Assembly: GCA_030674185.1 (NCBI GenBank)
Contig: CM060307.1
Coordinates: forward strand, 34,187,798 to 34,251,797
From: Monoplex corrugatus
Lineage: Eukaryota; Mollusca; Gastropoda; Littorinimorpha; Ranellidae
Length of the DNA: 64,000 nucleotides
Direction: 5' to 3'
The notes under the pieces are model-generated. The model was not told the origin of the DNA. It ran no database searches and saw only the letters and a program-made list of their open reading frames with translations. Within the stretch, counting starts at the first letter, position 1, and the number at the start of each line of letters is the position of its first letter. The position numbers and the translations under genes were made by a program. This document shows positions 36,401 to 51,400 of the stretch, in pieces.

Positions 36401-39400
36401 TGCATGTGAGTAGATCTCAAGAACTTGATTCCACATCGAGGTTGTTTTTGAATATCCCCCCCCCCCCCATTATATAATTAGCATTGCAGAACATATTTTG
36501 CCACATATTTTGCCACATATTTCAAGAGTGGCGGTATTACATGTATCGACGTCAGCATGATAGTCACGCGTTCACTGTTAAATTTCATTAGTGAGAAATG
36601 TCCATAGGTGTGAAGTGGGTCACAAGTTACTAATGTGCGTAGACACACGAACCCTTTACATAGTTTTATCACCTCGTTGATTAGTTTCATATACTTTTTT
36701 CATCACCTCGTTTAGTTTTATATACTTTTTTATATCACCTCGTTGATTAGAATTGTACCTCAGGTCGACCGTTTCCTACTCAGAATTTCGCGAGGAAAAA
36801 ACAAAACGAAGGAAAAAAAAAAAAAAGGTGGGGGGGGGGGGTTGGAAGGCGGTGGGGGAAGGAGAGAATAAGATTCGATTACTGGTCATAAGATTAGAAT
36901 ACCCGTCTTACTGTGAAATCGTGCATGGAACGTGTTGGTGTCTGGCGTTTCTATTGGGAAAATGCCCCTTTCGTGAATCGAAATTTGTTTTACAGCCACC
37001 AGACACACCCGAATCATTGACGAACCATTGGCCATTTTCATGAATGTAACAATCCATGCTCAAGTTCATTTTAGAATTGTTTGGTTATATTTTTCAAAAA
37101 GTTTTCTTTTTACTGACAAAAAATGATTATATAGAACAGCAAGAACGCCAAATCCTAGACCCCTCAAGATTGTTTTCGCCTTGTTATATGGACCCATATT
37201 CTCATAACGTTTTAAACCTGTTTGAAAACCCCTTTAGAGGGAGAGGACGGCGATTAAATAGTCGTTAGGGTTGAAAGCTTGCTCCCAGATGCTGCCCCCA
37301 ACAGTGCCTTGATATACTACACCGCCCATACCCCGGTCCCGCTGATAAGCGCTTTGTAAGCTGACCCAAGTGGAGCAGCACTGTTCCACAACGGCAGGTC
37401 TTCAAAGACCTCGTCCTGGACGTCCAAGGAGGCCAGCAGAATAAAGGAGCAAGGGAAGTGTTGTTGGTAAACAATGCAGGGCGATCAGGTTAGCAGATTT
37501 CCGACATAAAATGCTCGTTTGTCATATTTGGGAGCCATGGTTCACTTTGTCTCCTGTCTCGTCATTGCAGGCGGTGTACAGACAGCGGAAGAAGCGCACG
37601 GACAGGGACTATTCAGCCAACACCTTTGTGGTCAGCAAGGCGTGCATAAGTAGGGTTCCGACAGCTAATCTCAGTGTCTGGGCTGCTGTCAGAGCGAAAT
37701 GTGGTTTACTGGCCTCCAGACAAGCCGAATGTTTCAGGCAGTTTCGCATTCACGAAATCATGATTTTGTGGCGTTCGGATAAGACGAGTATTTCAGGCAT
37801 TATCCCTTTGAAGGCTAGATGCCCATTTGTTATAATCTGCTGTCAAGCCGTCTTTTGAACTCCAATTTGACATTTGTACTTTTATGAAGGACACCAGTTG
37901 CTCGTTGCATTTAAAGTACAACAAACTGCAGTAATAACAAACTGTATTAATGCCTAGTTGAACAAAAAAATCACCCGACAGTGGTACTTTCCAGTTGAAA
38001 CATGTCTAAACATGGCCATGGTGATTCTTTTCCTTGCCGTTTCATTTTGCAGTGAATGAAGACGGAGTGAGAACCATGCTCCTAAATGTCTTGAGTTCTG
38101 AACCTAATTTTGCAACGATTAATTTCACGAAAATCATTTACTAACCTTTATAGAAATGCGAAAGAGATGTTTGGAGTAGAAAGTGACCGTCTACAATTTC
38201 TACAGTAATAGTTTAAAAGCTGTGCTTTATGCTTTAGATACGTTTTATCTGACTGGACAAGGGAAACTGGGCGTGCTAGTATAGCAGACATTTCTACGAT
38301 GTACGGCTTTGCACGATTGTAACCTTGAATTGAGTCGTACGTATTTGAGACTAAATGAAATTTAAGTCCTGAAATCGTGACCCGCCTTTGATAAAGGTCT
38401 GTCCTTAAAGCAGCAGTCATTTGCACACATAAGTTGTAATCACCGTGACTCCAAATATGAACTTATTCCAAAAACATTTTGCAGTTTTATATTCTGTACC
38501 GTGTTGGGATCAGTATCGGTCATAATGGCGTGTCAGACCACAGAAGCCAGGCCATTGGACGCCTTGTTCATCTGTTTGGCCCACTAGTGCCGTATTGATC
38601 GTGACCCTTGAAGCTGTTGGCTGGCGGAACGTCCCCAAACTGCAAGATTATGGACAATTGTGGCTGGGTGTTCAAACATGTAATCCTCACTCCACAGTCG
38701 GCCCGGGTGACGGTGGCAGTTTGCGGTTAACCGGCTGACACGTTTAGATAATGGTAAACAAGCTATACTTGAACTGTCACCCCCTGCCAAGGACAAGGGA
38801 GCCTCTGTTTGCTTATGACTTTGTCCGCCACAGCTGGGGGCCTCGTCACGCGGGTCGTCTGCTGCCCATCTCGAGGCGCAAGAATGTGTCATAATGGTAG
38901 CTGCTATACTCTGTATTTTTTTCATGTTACAGTAATAGTTAACGTTCATCTTTTCAATTCTGCAACGTAGCTGAAGGAAAATTACTAGTTAGAAGTTTTC
39001 GTGGCAGTGAGATAACAGACCGCTGCCCATTTTTGATGGGTTTAAAGCAGCTTTGATTTGAACCAAAAATAAAAAGTCCTGTCTGACGGCCTGTCCGCTT
39101 AACTTCTCATAACAACACATAGTCCTTTCTAGACTTCATCATACTTTTGGCATCTCTGACATTGCTCTCTCCTTTTTCACTTCGTATTTATCAAACAGAA
39201 AACAAACTGTTCTCATCAATGGCACTTACTCTCAACCTGCATACCTGACCTGTGGTGTTCCACAAGGATCTGTCCTTGGCCCTGTTCTTTTCACTCTTTA
39301 TACCTCCCCCTGTCCACCATCATCAACTCCCACTCTATAAAACACCTATGCTGATGACACCCAACTTCAAGATAGTGACTCACCTGATAATATACAGCGC

Positions 39401-42400
39401 CTGTTGACTCGCACCACTGAGTGTTACTCGGACATTAAGAACTGGATGACACACAATAGACTTCAGCTTAATGACGACAAGACAGAAGCTAGCCTCATTG
39501 GCACCCGTCAGAAACTTTCCCAGCTGCCTCCTCTTTCTCTCCCATTATGTAACACATCAGTCCCAATTTCTGATTCAGCTAAAAACCTTGGTGTCTGCAT
39601 TGACTCTACCCTGTCCATGAACAACTTTGTTTCTCAAACTGCCAGATCTTGCTACTATCATCTCCATCGTATAAGGCTGATCAGGAAGTATCTCTCTGTC
39701 GAAACAACTGCAAAACTCGTTCTCTCCTTCATAATGTCTCGCATTGACTATTGCAATTCACTCCTGTCTGGTCTTCCTGCCTCCACCATTCACATCCTAC
39801 AGCGCATTCAAAACAATGCTGTACGCCTTGTACTCAAAAAGAAAAAAGCTGACCACATATCTCCTCTCCTGGCACAACTTCACTGGCTCCCTGTATCAAA
39901 GCGCATACAGTACAAACTAGACACCATGTGCTACAAAAGCCTCAATAACGCAGCCCCCGATTACCTGTCAAGCCTACTTGAGATCTATGTTCCCTCACGT
40001 ACCCTCCGCTCTGCCTCCGATCCTCTGACTTTTCGCTTTCCACGCACTAAGCTCAATACCTATGGTCCACGAGCCTTCTCTGTTTCTGGTCCACTCTCCT
40101 GGAACAAACTTCCTCTCTCAGTCCGTCAGCAACCTACTTTTGCCCTCCAAGTCCGCTCTCAAAACTCACCTTTTCTCCTCTGCATAAAATCCTAACCTCA
40201 CTCAACCCCCCTCTGCAGCCTGTCTCCGCTCGGAGGGAATCACTTTGTTTTAATATATAATTGTATATGATGTGCTCTCTGTGGTTTTCCATTGGTTTTA
40301 TTCTTGCTTTTATTGCTTTTATTCTTTTCTCCCCATTTGTGGCCATGCGTGTGTGTGTGTGTGTGTGTGCGTGTGGGTGTTGGTGTGCGTGTGTGGTGCG
40401 TGCGTGCGTGTGTGCGTGCGTGTGTGTCTTTTCGGCGCTTGGATTTGATTTTGTCGAGATTTGCGCTATATAAATATTGTAATATTATGTATGCATGTGC
40501 GTACGTATGTATGTATGTATGTATTATACGCTTAGATTTATGTATGTATGTATGTAGATTGCATGTATACGCTCAGCTTAGATTTATGTAAGTATGTAAG
40601 CATGTATGTATGCATGTATACGCTCATATGTATGTAGGTATGTATGCATGTATACGCTCAGCGCTTAGATTTGATTTTATCAAGATTTTGCGCTATATAA
40701 ATAAAATATATTATTATTATTATTATAATGTGAGGGTAATTCCATGACATGGTTGAGATAACAGGTCGTTTTACGTTACTACTTTTTATCCAGTTTACTT
40801 CGAGATCATGGACTGACATTAATTACATTGCATGTGGCGAATATTATAGGGTAAAACAAAACACGAAGCGTTACTGCAGACTGTTTTGTTTTTATAGATA
40901 ATCTAAAACATGAATGGGGCTGCCAGAATAAATTGTTTTTAAAGAAATATGTTCTGTTTAAAACTGAATTTCAGATGACAATGTTTCGAATATATTTGCG
41001 ATCAGTTTCAAATGCGCAGTTGTCTTCAGAAATCATGTGCAGTTTACCGCAGTAATTACTGTAGCGCTCTTACCACAACGTATACGGAATGTGGATTACC
41101 ACACACCTGTTGAAGGAGCGAGGATTTATGTCTTCGTGGGAGATCTGTCCACCTGAATGTTCTGCTGACCTCAGCTGTTTAGCAAATTCCTGGACTGTGC
41201 TAGACAGGAATTGCTCCTCTCAAACAGCGTGCTCTGCAAAGTCATGTGACAGCCATATGTCTTTCAGAAGTGGTTCACTGCACATTCGGGACCAGATGCG
41301 TTTGAATTCAAAGTTAGACTCTTGGTGAACTTTGGGCACTCAGGTGTACCGTTTTCCACACACAAGTGCACAAGTTGTACAACGGTGTTATCGGACTAAC
41401 AACATAGGAGTACTACCATCGGGAGAAAAAGTTCATTGGCTATTTGCCAGAAAGGATGTAAAGCAGATCTCGAGCGTGGCTTTAAACGAATTTTACGTGG
41501 GCTGGTTGTCTTTTGCAGAGCTAGAGCCGTGGACTCTGTTTTGAGTTCGACCACAGCCTGCAACATTAAAACACATGCACACGCACACACACACACACAC
41601 AAAATTGGTTCAGTCCCTGCTCGTCTTGTTTCCATTATTTGATAGTGTCGGCTAAGTGTTTCATAACACCCTCTCCCTCCTTCCCCCATTTAAGGACCTC
41701 GTCAGCGCATAAGTTTTTGCGCAGGCTCGGCGAGTCTTGCTACATAATTGTTCGCAGATTGCTCCATGGGGATGCCGGGGGCTCTTTCAGTAGAAAATAG
41801 GACGGGAAAAAGATCAGCACAAAGGTAACCTCCCTGAATGCAAAGGATCCTTAAAAAAAAAAGGATCCAGACTTAAGTATAAAAATAGTAACAGTTACCG
41901 AGTAGTAGGGTAAATCTGACTTGATGGAAAACTCTTTCGATCTGTAAAGGAGTCGGTGCCAGACTTGGAGATATTGTCGTACCGTTGGCACTGTGATCGG
42001 TATCATTAGGAAGAGATTAATTTTTCCACCTTTACAATGTCTGATGAAACGCGTGACTTTGCGTACGCACGTGCCCTGGTTGGTGCGCATACATGTACGA
42101 CCAGTTCTGTCCCCAATAGTGTTGTAATAGTAGAAAGCCGTGCTTTCAGATTCAAAGTATTTTGAAACGGAATGGTGTTGGGACGAGACGCATCATGTAA
42201 TTTAAAATACGGAGGTTTTATTATTGGTCGTAGTTAAGTAATGGAATCGGTTGATAGGGCGGATAACGTAATAGTGTGATTGCATATAGTTAAGGAATTA
42301 TATGCTTTTTATAGATTACAAATTTGAGTCATGAGAGATTGTAAGGTGTCGAGTAATTTCCGTGTACTTAAGGGAATCATTACTTTAGTAAAGCTGCTAT

Positions 42401-45400
42401 GAAAAACGAGAAAGGATTCAACACAATCTTTCACAATGTATGCATTTAAATGGACCATTCATGAGGGAACCAGAAAAAGGCAAAAATAGAACCAGAACGC
42501 GTATTTAATATAACTAGCTAAATTTGACTCGTTATATTAAATACGAGTTCTGATTATATTTTTTCTGGTTCCTATTTGTATGAACGCGGACGGTCACGTA
42601 CGTTTCGGACCTTTTTTTTTTATGAGAGGTAAGGTGAAATGGATTGTTTTGGATTCTTTTGGAGAATGATGAGAATGGATTTATAAACATTAGACCAAGC
42701 AGGGCATAAGGTGGAGTTGAGATGTTGATAAAGATTCAGTGAAAACGAACCAGTTTCCGTCCGATTTAGCTCAGAAAATGGATAAATCGAGTAAACGGGT
42801 AAATATAGGCTCACGACTGCCGAATTTAAATCGGCGTACTCCACTTGGTGTCTAACTGTACCATAAAGGTGGTAAGGCATAGTCTTATTTGTAGTGGTAA
42901 TTTTCCTGTTTCAGTGAAACTTTGTCATAGAATGCGAATAACCGATCATCCAGTCTTGACTTCTGACAATGAACAGTTTTAATCGTTGGTTTCAAATCGT
43001 CGAATCGCTAAGTTTGTATATATTTTGAAGGGCACAGTCTTTGCCAAGTTCACCTGGTGCAAAATAAAAAGCCGTTTTTCAGTCCGCTGTGAAGTCTAAC
43101 CGCCAATCTATTGTATTACGGAAGAGGCACTAGTATTGTCCAAGCTCAGCGGTCAAGCATTAGGATTATAAGTGCTGTGACTCATGTCATGGACTAAAAG
43201 CAGGGGGATTAAGGGAGAAGAGGGACAGGACGCCGGGTCAGTCGTTGAGGTAGATTATCGGAGCGCTCATCTCCGTTCTGGGATCAGGCTTTTGCATCTC
43301 GCCATCTTTGTGGCCTCACGCAGCCTTTGTGCAGGCCAAGCCTTTGACAAGCCAGCAAACATAAAGGCAGCAGACAGACCGCTGTCCTCACGACTGTTTG
43401 GCTACACTCAATGGGAGGTTAAAGGGTGTATGAGAGTTTAACAGCTGGCTCTTCAAAGGGACGGTTACCCGACTTTTAGAGCAGTACAAATGTACACAAG
43501 TTGAACCCTAGCTTTCAGACTTTATTGCATCGGTATAATACAGATGTGAATCTCAAGTCTGCTAGGTATGGTTTAATCTCGTAATTTCAACTGAGACTTC
43601 TGGTAATTTACCGGCAGCTAAATGAATAACAATGCACGGATGTATCGTTAAGTGTGAAAACCTTTTTCAAGACATTTTGACCGTCTCAGAAGTCTATTTC
43701 AGACGATCAGACTGATAATACTGAAATTCACTGTACAATTGAAACTATCTTTAGGAAACTTGAATGTTAACCGACGTCAGTGCTATTGAGCAAAACCGTT
43801 CATGGACCAGTTGGTCTATTAAAACAGGATTTTCGTGTCTTGGATTTCCAATGTTTATTTTGGATGTCCACTTGACGCAAAAAGTTGCATTTCCTTGGAT
43901 GTCAACTGAACGATTTTGAAATGACTTCTTGAATGACGATTTTGCTTTGAATGAAGATTTTGCTTTTACTGAAAAGATATATAGGAAATAATAGTACGTG
44001 GGTACGAGTGTTTTTGACAGTCATTTTAAAAATCGCACAGCTGTGGAATCGGTGCAGTACCGATGTTTGTACGTGTGGTTCAAAGACCGCGTTTCCAGTT
44101 GGACTACCCTGTGCCACTGTTTCTGAAGATTGTACTTGTCGGTCATTTGGTACAGCGTTGACGGCTTGCTGACAGGGGCTGTATACTGACCGCCATTGAC
44201 GGCCTTGACGACAGTAATCGGATCTGTGATTGTCTCCCTTTGCTTCTCGCCAGTGAAAAGAATCGGATCTGTCACATTCCTTATTCATTTTGTTGAAATC
44301 GGCCACACGCACGCTACCCTCGTCCTTTATGGACATACATAACCTTTTGGTCGTTAGGCTCGCTCGGAGTGTGAGCCTGAACAAACCAGCTGAACCGGTG
44401 ACTAAACTTGTCGCGGCGGTATACTGCCATCGTTATTTTGATTTTTTCTGTAGAATACTATGAAATTTTGACTAAAGATTGACCAGATTTATGAGATTAA
44501 ACACCAGGTTGTGCAGTTTAAGTTACAGAGGTTTAATGAATTTTAAACAAGACATTGCCTTCAGTTTTCAGGTCAAATGATGAAAGTGGGACTTTTAAGT
44601 CTACGATTAATATAGAATGCTATGCCGTTTGTTCTTGACGCTTTAGCTTGTTTGGAATGACAGAACAAAATCTGGAATGACCCAATTGTGACAAATTGGT
44701 GTAGCCTATATTAAAAACCAGATCTTAAGAGGAAAACAGGACCATGCTTGATTAAAACATCGACTTAATTTTCTGCAGACTAAAGTTGTTTTTTTGTTTT
44801 TGTTTTTGTTTAAATTCCCCCTGTGAAGTATTTCCCAACGAAATATCTTGGATAGTCTATGGTTACACGTTACACACGGCAGCATATGCATGCAAGCTCA
44901 TGTATGTACAGCGTTCTTGATCAGTTTCTATGAGAAAGGGATTATTTTCATTACAGAAACGCATTGAAAATACACGTTAAAAAACGAACAAAACAAACCA
45001 AAAAAAAAAAAAAAACACCCCCGAAAATACACGTAAGGACCCGAGCAGTAAGGTCCTCTCTCCCTGTTAAACAAACTTACGTGATACCTAACAACGTACA
45101 TCATAACTTTGCGCACTGCCTGAACAGACATTGATCACGAGTAACTGTATTGATTCGGTTAAACATCACGGAAAACAGAAATGCTTATACTGTTTCCTAC
45201 CCCTCCACTGTCCTGTCTGTACTCCCAGCTTACCTCCAGCCCCCATCTCCTGTTTCCGACCCCCCTCCCCCTTCACCCCGACCTTCCATACAGGTGTGGC
45301 GTCCTCCTGCCTTACCTGTCGTACGCCGGCCCAGGCAAAGGTGGACGTGATCACTCACTTTACGATTTCTCTTCTGTACATCATGACCATGAAGGGTTTG

Positions 45401-48400
45401 CTACTGTGATGGGTGCAGTGTACCTGTTGCCTGCCTTTTTTATCGAAAGGTAATGTGGAGACCAACATCTCCAGTTCCTTTGTTCTCTGGAAAGGTCATG
45501 TGTAGACCAACATCTCCAGTTCCTTTGTTCTCTGGAAAGGTCATGTGGAGATCATCTCCAGTTCCTTTGTTCTCTGGAAAGGTTATGTGGAGATCATCTC
45601 CAGTTCCTTTGTTCTCTGGAAAGGTCATGTGGAGACCAACATCTCCAGTTCCTTTGTTCTCTGGAAAGGTCATGTGTAGACCAACATCTCCAGTTCCTTT
45701 GTTCTCTGGAAAGGTCATGTGTAGACCAACATCTCCAGTTCCTTTGTTCTCTGGAAAGATTATGTGGAGATCATCTCCATTCCTTTGTTCTCTGGAAAGG
45801 TTATGTGGAGACCACATCTCCAGTTCTTTGGAAAGGTGATGTGGAGATCGGCATCTCCAGTTTGTTCTCTGGAAAGATTATGTGGAGATCATCTCCAGTT
45901 CCTTTGTTCTCTGGAAAGATTATGTGGAGACCAACATCTCCAGTTCTTTGGAAAGGATATGTTGAGATCAGCATCTCCAATTCCTTTGTTCTCTGGAAAG
46001 GTTATGTAGAGATTATCTCCAGTTTCTTTGTTCTTTGGAAAGATTTTGTGGAGATAACATCTCCAGTTCCTTTGTTCTCTGGGAAGGTTATGTAATCAGT
46101 ATCTCCAGTTCCTTTGTTCTCTGGGAAGGTTATGTGATCAGTATCTCCAGTTCCTTTGTTCTCTGGAAAGGTTATGTGGAGATCATCTCCAGGTCCTTTG
46201 TTCTCTGGAAAGGTTATGTGGAGATCATCTCCAGGTCCTTTGTTCTCTGGAAAGGTTATGTGGATATCTCCAGGTCCTTTGTTCTCTGGAAAGGTTATGT
46301 GGAGATCATCTCCAGTTCCTTTGTTCTCTGGAAAGGTTATGTGGAGATCATCTCCAGGTCCTTTGTTCTCTGGAAAGGTTATGTGGAGATCATCTCCAGG
46401 TCCTTTGTTCTCTGGAAAGGTTATGTAGAGATCATCTCCAGTTCCTTTGTTCTCTTGAGCTAGCCTCAGATTGCCACGCAGCTGATCCGTTCTGTCGGTC
46501 GGTTAGGACACATCAATATATATTTTGAACTCAGAGTTTGACATGTTCATCAGTATTTCTGGGTACTAACAGACAGAATGGTAGCGGATATGGAGAACGT
46601 GTGCAAAGGTGGTTCTGTCCCCTTCCAGTCGCAGGGTCGGCTTTCAACCTACTCTCAGCATATGGATTGATTTTGGTGTTTTTCCGTCTTGTATTTTATC
46701 AGACGCCTGCACACATTTAACGGCTGTATCGAGTCCAGACAAAAGTTGGCCAGGCAGAAAATGACGGTGGCTGGTTTAATTGGTTGTGGCGACAAATTAT
46801 GCAACGTTTAATTAAATAAAAATGAACCCGCTTTGAATGGATCGTAAATGTCAAGTTAAAATGTTCGTCGAACGGGTGTCACGACTTCGCCAGTTCTCAT
46901 TGGCCTATTTCACACATCAAGTTCATGCATTGTAGGGGAAAGCGATGTTCTGTCTTGACCGTCCTCAGTCGACCTTTTAAAGTACAAATTGTACGCTAAT
47001 GTTGCCCTTCTTATCAGTAGCATACCCATTCCTGTCCATGAAAAGAAATTGCTCTTCTCTGATCACCTTTTTAAAACTCCGCCGCTCAGAATATTGCTGC
47101 TGTGACCGGAGTCGCCGATGTCATGAACGGAATGCTCTTGACATTCAGGTCTGGTGTACTATTATATCTGAGGAGACAGTATTCAGAGCCGACGCTTGGC
47201 TTGCATCAAACGTGTTTTTTTTTCTGAAGTGTCTACACGCCCCAAGGACAGTTACTGCGGGGATGTTATTGGCTTTTTTCTTTGTTTCAACAATTGTTTC
47301 CCCTCTGTATATAAATTAAAACTAATGAAAAAAATTAACGTGCTATTTACACTTTATCTCCGATCGAGATTTAAAACTTAGAATAGGTACAAACGTTATT
47401 AGCTTTACATCATGAAGCTGCATTCATTACTGACATTTGTTACTGACGTGTGTATTACTGACGTTCATGTTACTGACGTTCATGTTACTGTCGTTTATGT
47501 CTGGTCAGGCGCAGTATGTTTGTATTGCTAAAGATATGTATTTAGTACGGAAAAGTTAACATTGGTTGGTGGTCTCTTGTAATTTTGATTTAGGAATATT
47601 TTTCAAACGTATTTGATTTTTGGCTTTATTTTTTTTTCAGCCCAGTGTGAGCCCCAAGTCCGGCAAGAGTCCTAAGGGGGGCAGAATTCCTGGCAAGAAA
47701 AGTCCTGGGATGAAGGTAGCGATGGATTTTGCCAGTCTCTGGTGGCCGTGCTTTTTATTTAACCCGTTTGACTCACGCACCCTATCCACCAACTGCAAAA
47801 ACTTAAACCATTTGACTCTCCCACCCTATCCCAGCTTTGCCAGTATGGTTGGCAATGCAGGATGCGGGTTGACAGGGTGCGGGTGTCAGAGTTAACATTA
47901 AAGTGATTTCTGGATTCAAAATACTTGGTTTTACGCTAAGTACATATTGTGCTCGTCTGTTAAGTGAATTGTTCGGAAAGAACAAAAACCCGCATGAATT
48001 AGGGCAAATATTTGCGAAGGAAAGTAGCTTGTCTTCGGTAAACTCGTTTCTGCATTTACACGATTTTGTTTTATAGCTTTGTCTCCCAGTCGTACAGTAC
48101 TGCATAATTTTCACATGTCTATGCGATACGTACTGACCAAGACCGAGCATTCTCCATCATAACCCAGAGTTAACACACGGAGACAGAAAAATGGCAGTTT
48201 GTGGACCTGTAGTGGCAAGATCCGAGTTGTTGAAATTCATTTCAATATTTTCCGTTTATTGACAGGTCATTTCGCATGGCCGGCCATGAAGGCAAAGAAC
48301 AGATGGAGCCAGTGTCATTTTGTTAGACCGCTCTTTGGTGCGACGTTGCTTCAGTCGTTTTGTGATGCGGGTTGTTACGTTAGGATAAGGAGCATTTGAA

Positions 48401-51400
48401 TTTGCCAGTTGCTGTGCATGTAATTACAGCCGTGCAAACTTGACCGACTTGAAATGCAAACGAAGGAGCCAAGCCTTTGGTGTTTTAAGAATCGGTGCCA
48501 AATCTGGCCAAACATTCGCTCAGTTTCGTCGGATGGTAATCCAAGCCGTGAGCTTTACTTCCCCACAAACGCGTGAAACGAGTAGATCAGTGGAGAGCTA
48601 AGGGACACGAGGACATGACGGTAGTGGCTGCTGAAACACAATGCGAACGGAAGTGTACTCTGCATTTGAATTGGTAAAGAGTAAACGCCAGTCCACAAAG
48701 GATGGGGTAGGAAAGAGGGAGTGTACAAATAAGGACCCAGTTAGCAGCCAAACCGCACAACCTATTGAGAAAGTGAAGGGAGACAGGTCCTTGACATTGT
48801 CTCTCTCCCAATTCTCTACTTATCACCTAGAAAAAGTGTCCGTTATTAATTTCACGTTGTGGTTTGCAAATCTTAACAAAAGGACAGGCGTAAATTATGC
48901 ACAACATTTAATTCTCGATTCATGTTAGACGCATTCGTAATAGTAAACCATATTAAACGCAGCCTCAGTAGTAATTTTGCTTGTTTTGTTAATGCTTGTA
49001 GACCGGAGAACCCTTCTGCGCCGTTCACTAATTGCATTGACGAACGTTTAGGTCATGGAATCTGGTCAAAATGGTCTTGATGGTTGAAACACTCGGTAAT
49101 AAAGAACACAATGGTCCATGTGGAACTAGACAAGTCTGTCATGATTAGAACGGAGACGGATGGTCCGGTCCAGTTCTTATGAGGTCTGCTCAGAGATCTT
49201 TCTGCAGATCTTCGTGTCAAACTGTTGAAACATGCCTAGTCTTCATGTGATATTAATGAAACGCATTTCATCCACATATCAGACTGTTGCATGTTTAACG
49301 TCAGTTTGTGGCGAACGCGAGTCTTTATATTCAAAAGTCTACTTCTGCTCGTAAATCGATTTTTACACAAAGATTAATATCGACATAGTTTGAGACCTAT
49401 AAAGTAGTCAATGGTAATGTGGCATGGGAGACCTCTTGACAGTAGCTTTGGCGACAAGAACAATACAGTAAACTTTGAGATTTCAGAGTGGTTCCCATTT
49501 GTACTGCTCTCAACTGCCGTTACAGCAGAGAGGACACCTGTTTGAGCAATCTATACATTAGGATACTGATACAAAAACTAAACTCATGTTTAATACCAAC
49601 ACTAGTTTAATTTTTTTTCAACTATTGTAGCTTCTTACAAAGAGTAAAATCTACTTACTCGACCTCGGACTGTCGGAATTTTATAAGTAAATATAGTTAA
49701 GTAAGCTAGAAAGATAGAGATCGGACACCTCCCTCGTCCAGACACATCCTTAATTGATCACAGGCACAGGAAAGAAGAGGAGCTGTGTAGCAGGGGAACG
49801 AGATGTAATTGTGTTTTACCGGTTCTAATGGTGTATTTTGAAATATTGAAATGTTAACCTGCATTTACTGTATACTTTGGCATGCAGTGAAGTTTGGAGT
49901 AGTTTAGTTTTGCTAATCATGAAACAACACCGACACCAGTATATTGCTTTTGCATGTCATTAAAATCCAGTATCAGTATGTTTGCTTACCAGTGAAATTG
50001 GGACACGTCAGTAGTTCTTCTCAAACCTTAGAAGAGTATGTTTGTCCGCAAAGTGTACGTACCTACGAGGGCTTAAAGAACGTTTGCTTCTGCATAATCA
50101 AAAAGTAGGACGTCTTTTGCCCATTGAGCCCTATTGTCGTCTGTGGAGTTGCTTCGCCTTTTCCATTCACAACTTTTCTCTGCGGAAGTTGAGCCTCTTT
50201 CTAATTGGTGCAAAACTGTAAGAAGCGGCCAGGCCTGTGTTTGGATAGAGAAAATTGTTTGCCTCGGTTTTACTCACGCTTTTAGCTTAATTCTGCGCAT
50301 TGTGGTTTCGTCTGCACACCACCAGCCCCTTACAATCCAGCAGAATAGCAGCTCGGTTAAATATTTTTTTTAACATCCCCCCGTCATTCCCTCTCTCCCA
50401 TCCTCCCATTTTCCCCTCGTTTATTTCATTGAAAATGTTGAGTGCGATTCTGTCACGCTTATGTCTTGTCTAGCGTCCGGTTTCCGTTCACTGCGATGGA
50501 GAATGTGTACATGTGCACCGTGGTAAATACACGTTGGGTCAGAATACGGCCTACACTACAATGACTAGGGTTCTGGTTAGAACGGAGGAGCTGCACCTGT
50601 CGTGATGAGCGGCTCACGATATTCTTTTCATGGCGAATTTTTCGCAACGCGCGCACATTCACCATCGTACGCATGCACGCACATCGGCAAGCACTTGACA
50701 CGCACATACACATCCATTCACACGTTGGCATGTAGGAAAGAATTCCATCCCCTCCCACACACATACCCCGCTTTCTTTCAATTGTGTGAAGCTGTTAGGG
50801 GACCAACTTGGTTTAACCCTTTGACTCCTGCACCCTGGCCACCAGCATCCTGCGTTGCCAACCATGATGGCAAAGCAAAAACTTAACCCTTTGACTCCCT
50901 CACCCTTCCTGCAGGAAGCTGGTGGATAGTGTGAGAGTCAAAGGGTCAAGTTTTTGCAGTTGGTACGTGGGGTGTGAGAGTCAGAGGGTTAAGCAAGTCA
51001 CAGGACAATGTTGATTTACATGTACAGTGCCTAGGAAGACGATTAAACACAACTTAGCCAACGGTGTGTTGATGCAGTCAGTAGTCTTGACGCTTAAACT
51101 AGGTAGTGGCGTTGCACGGGTTGGTATGTGTACTTAAATTAATTTAATTTCCTTTTCCAAGTATTTTTTTTCAGCAAGGTGTCGTGCACGTTTTGAAATG
51201 GTTATAGCGCTGATATGGCTCTGCGCAGTCGGTTGGGCTTTAAACAGTAAGAACGAAAGCATATTAACCTCGGGCAATTAAAGGGTGGGGGGTGGGGACA
51301 AAGTATAGATATCCAGCGAGATCGCGAATCATTCTGGGTACATGGTAGATAACGTTAACTTTTCCGTAAACCATCGCACGTTTCCCGTTACCATTACACC

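Noticed and set aside
45440..46463. ORFs of 90-142 codons on both strands as a repeat protein
   Set aside because: They follow from minisatellite unit lengths divisible by three and lie inside an NPM intron.
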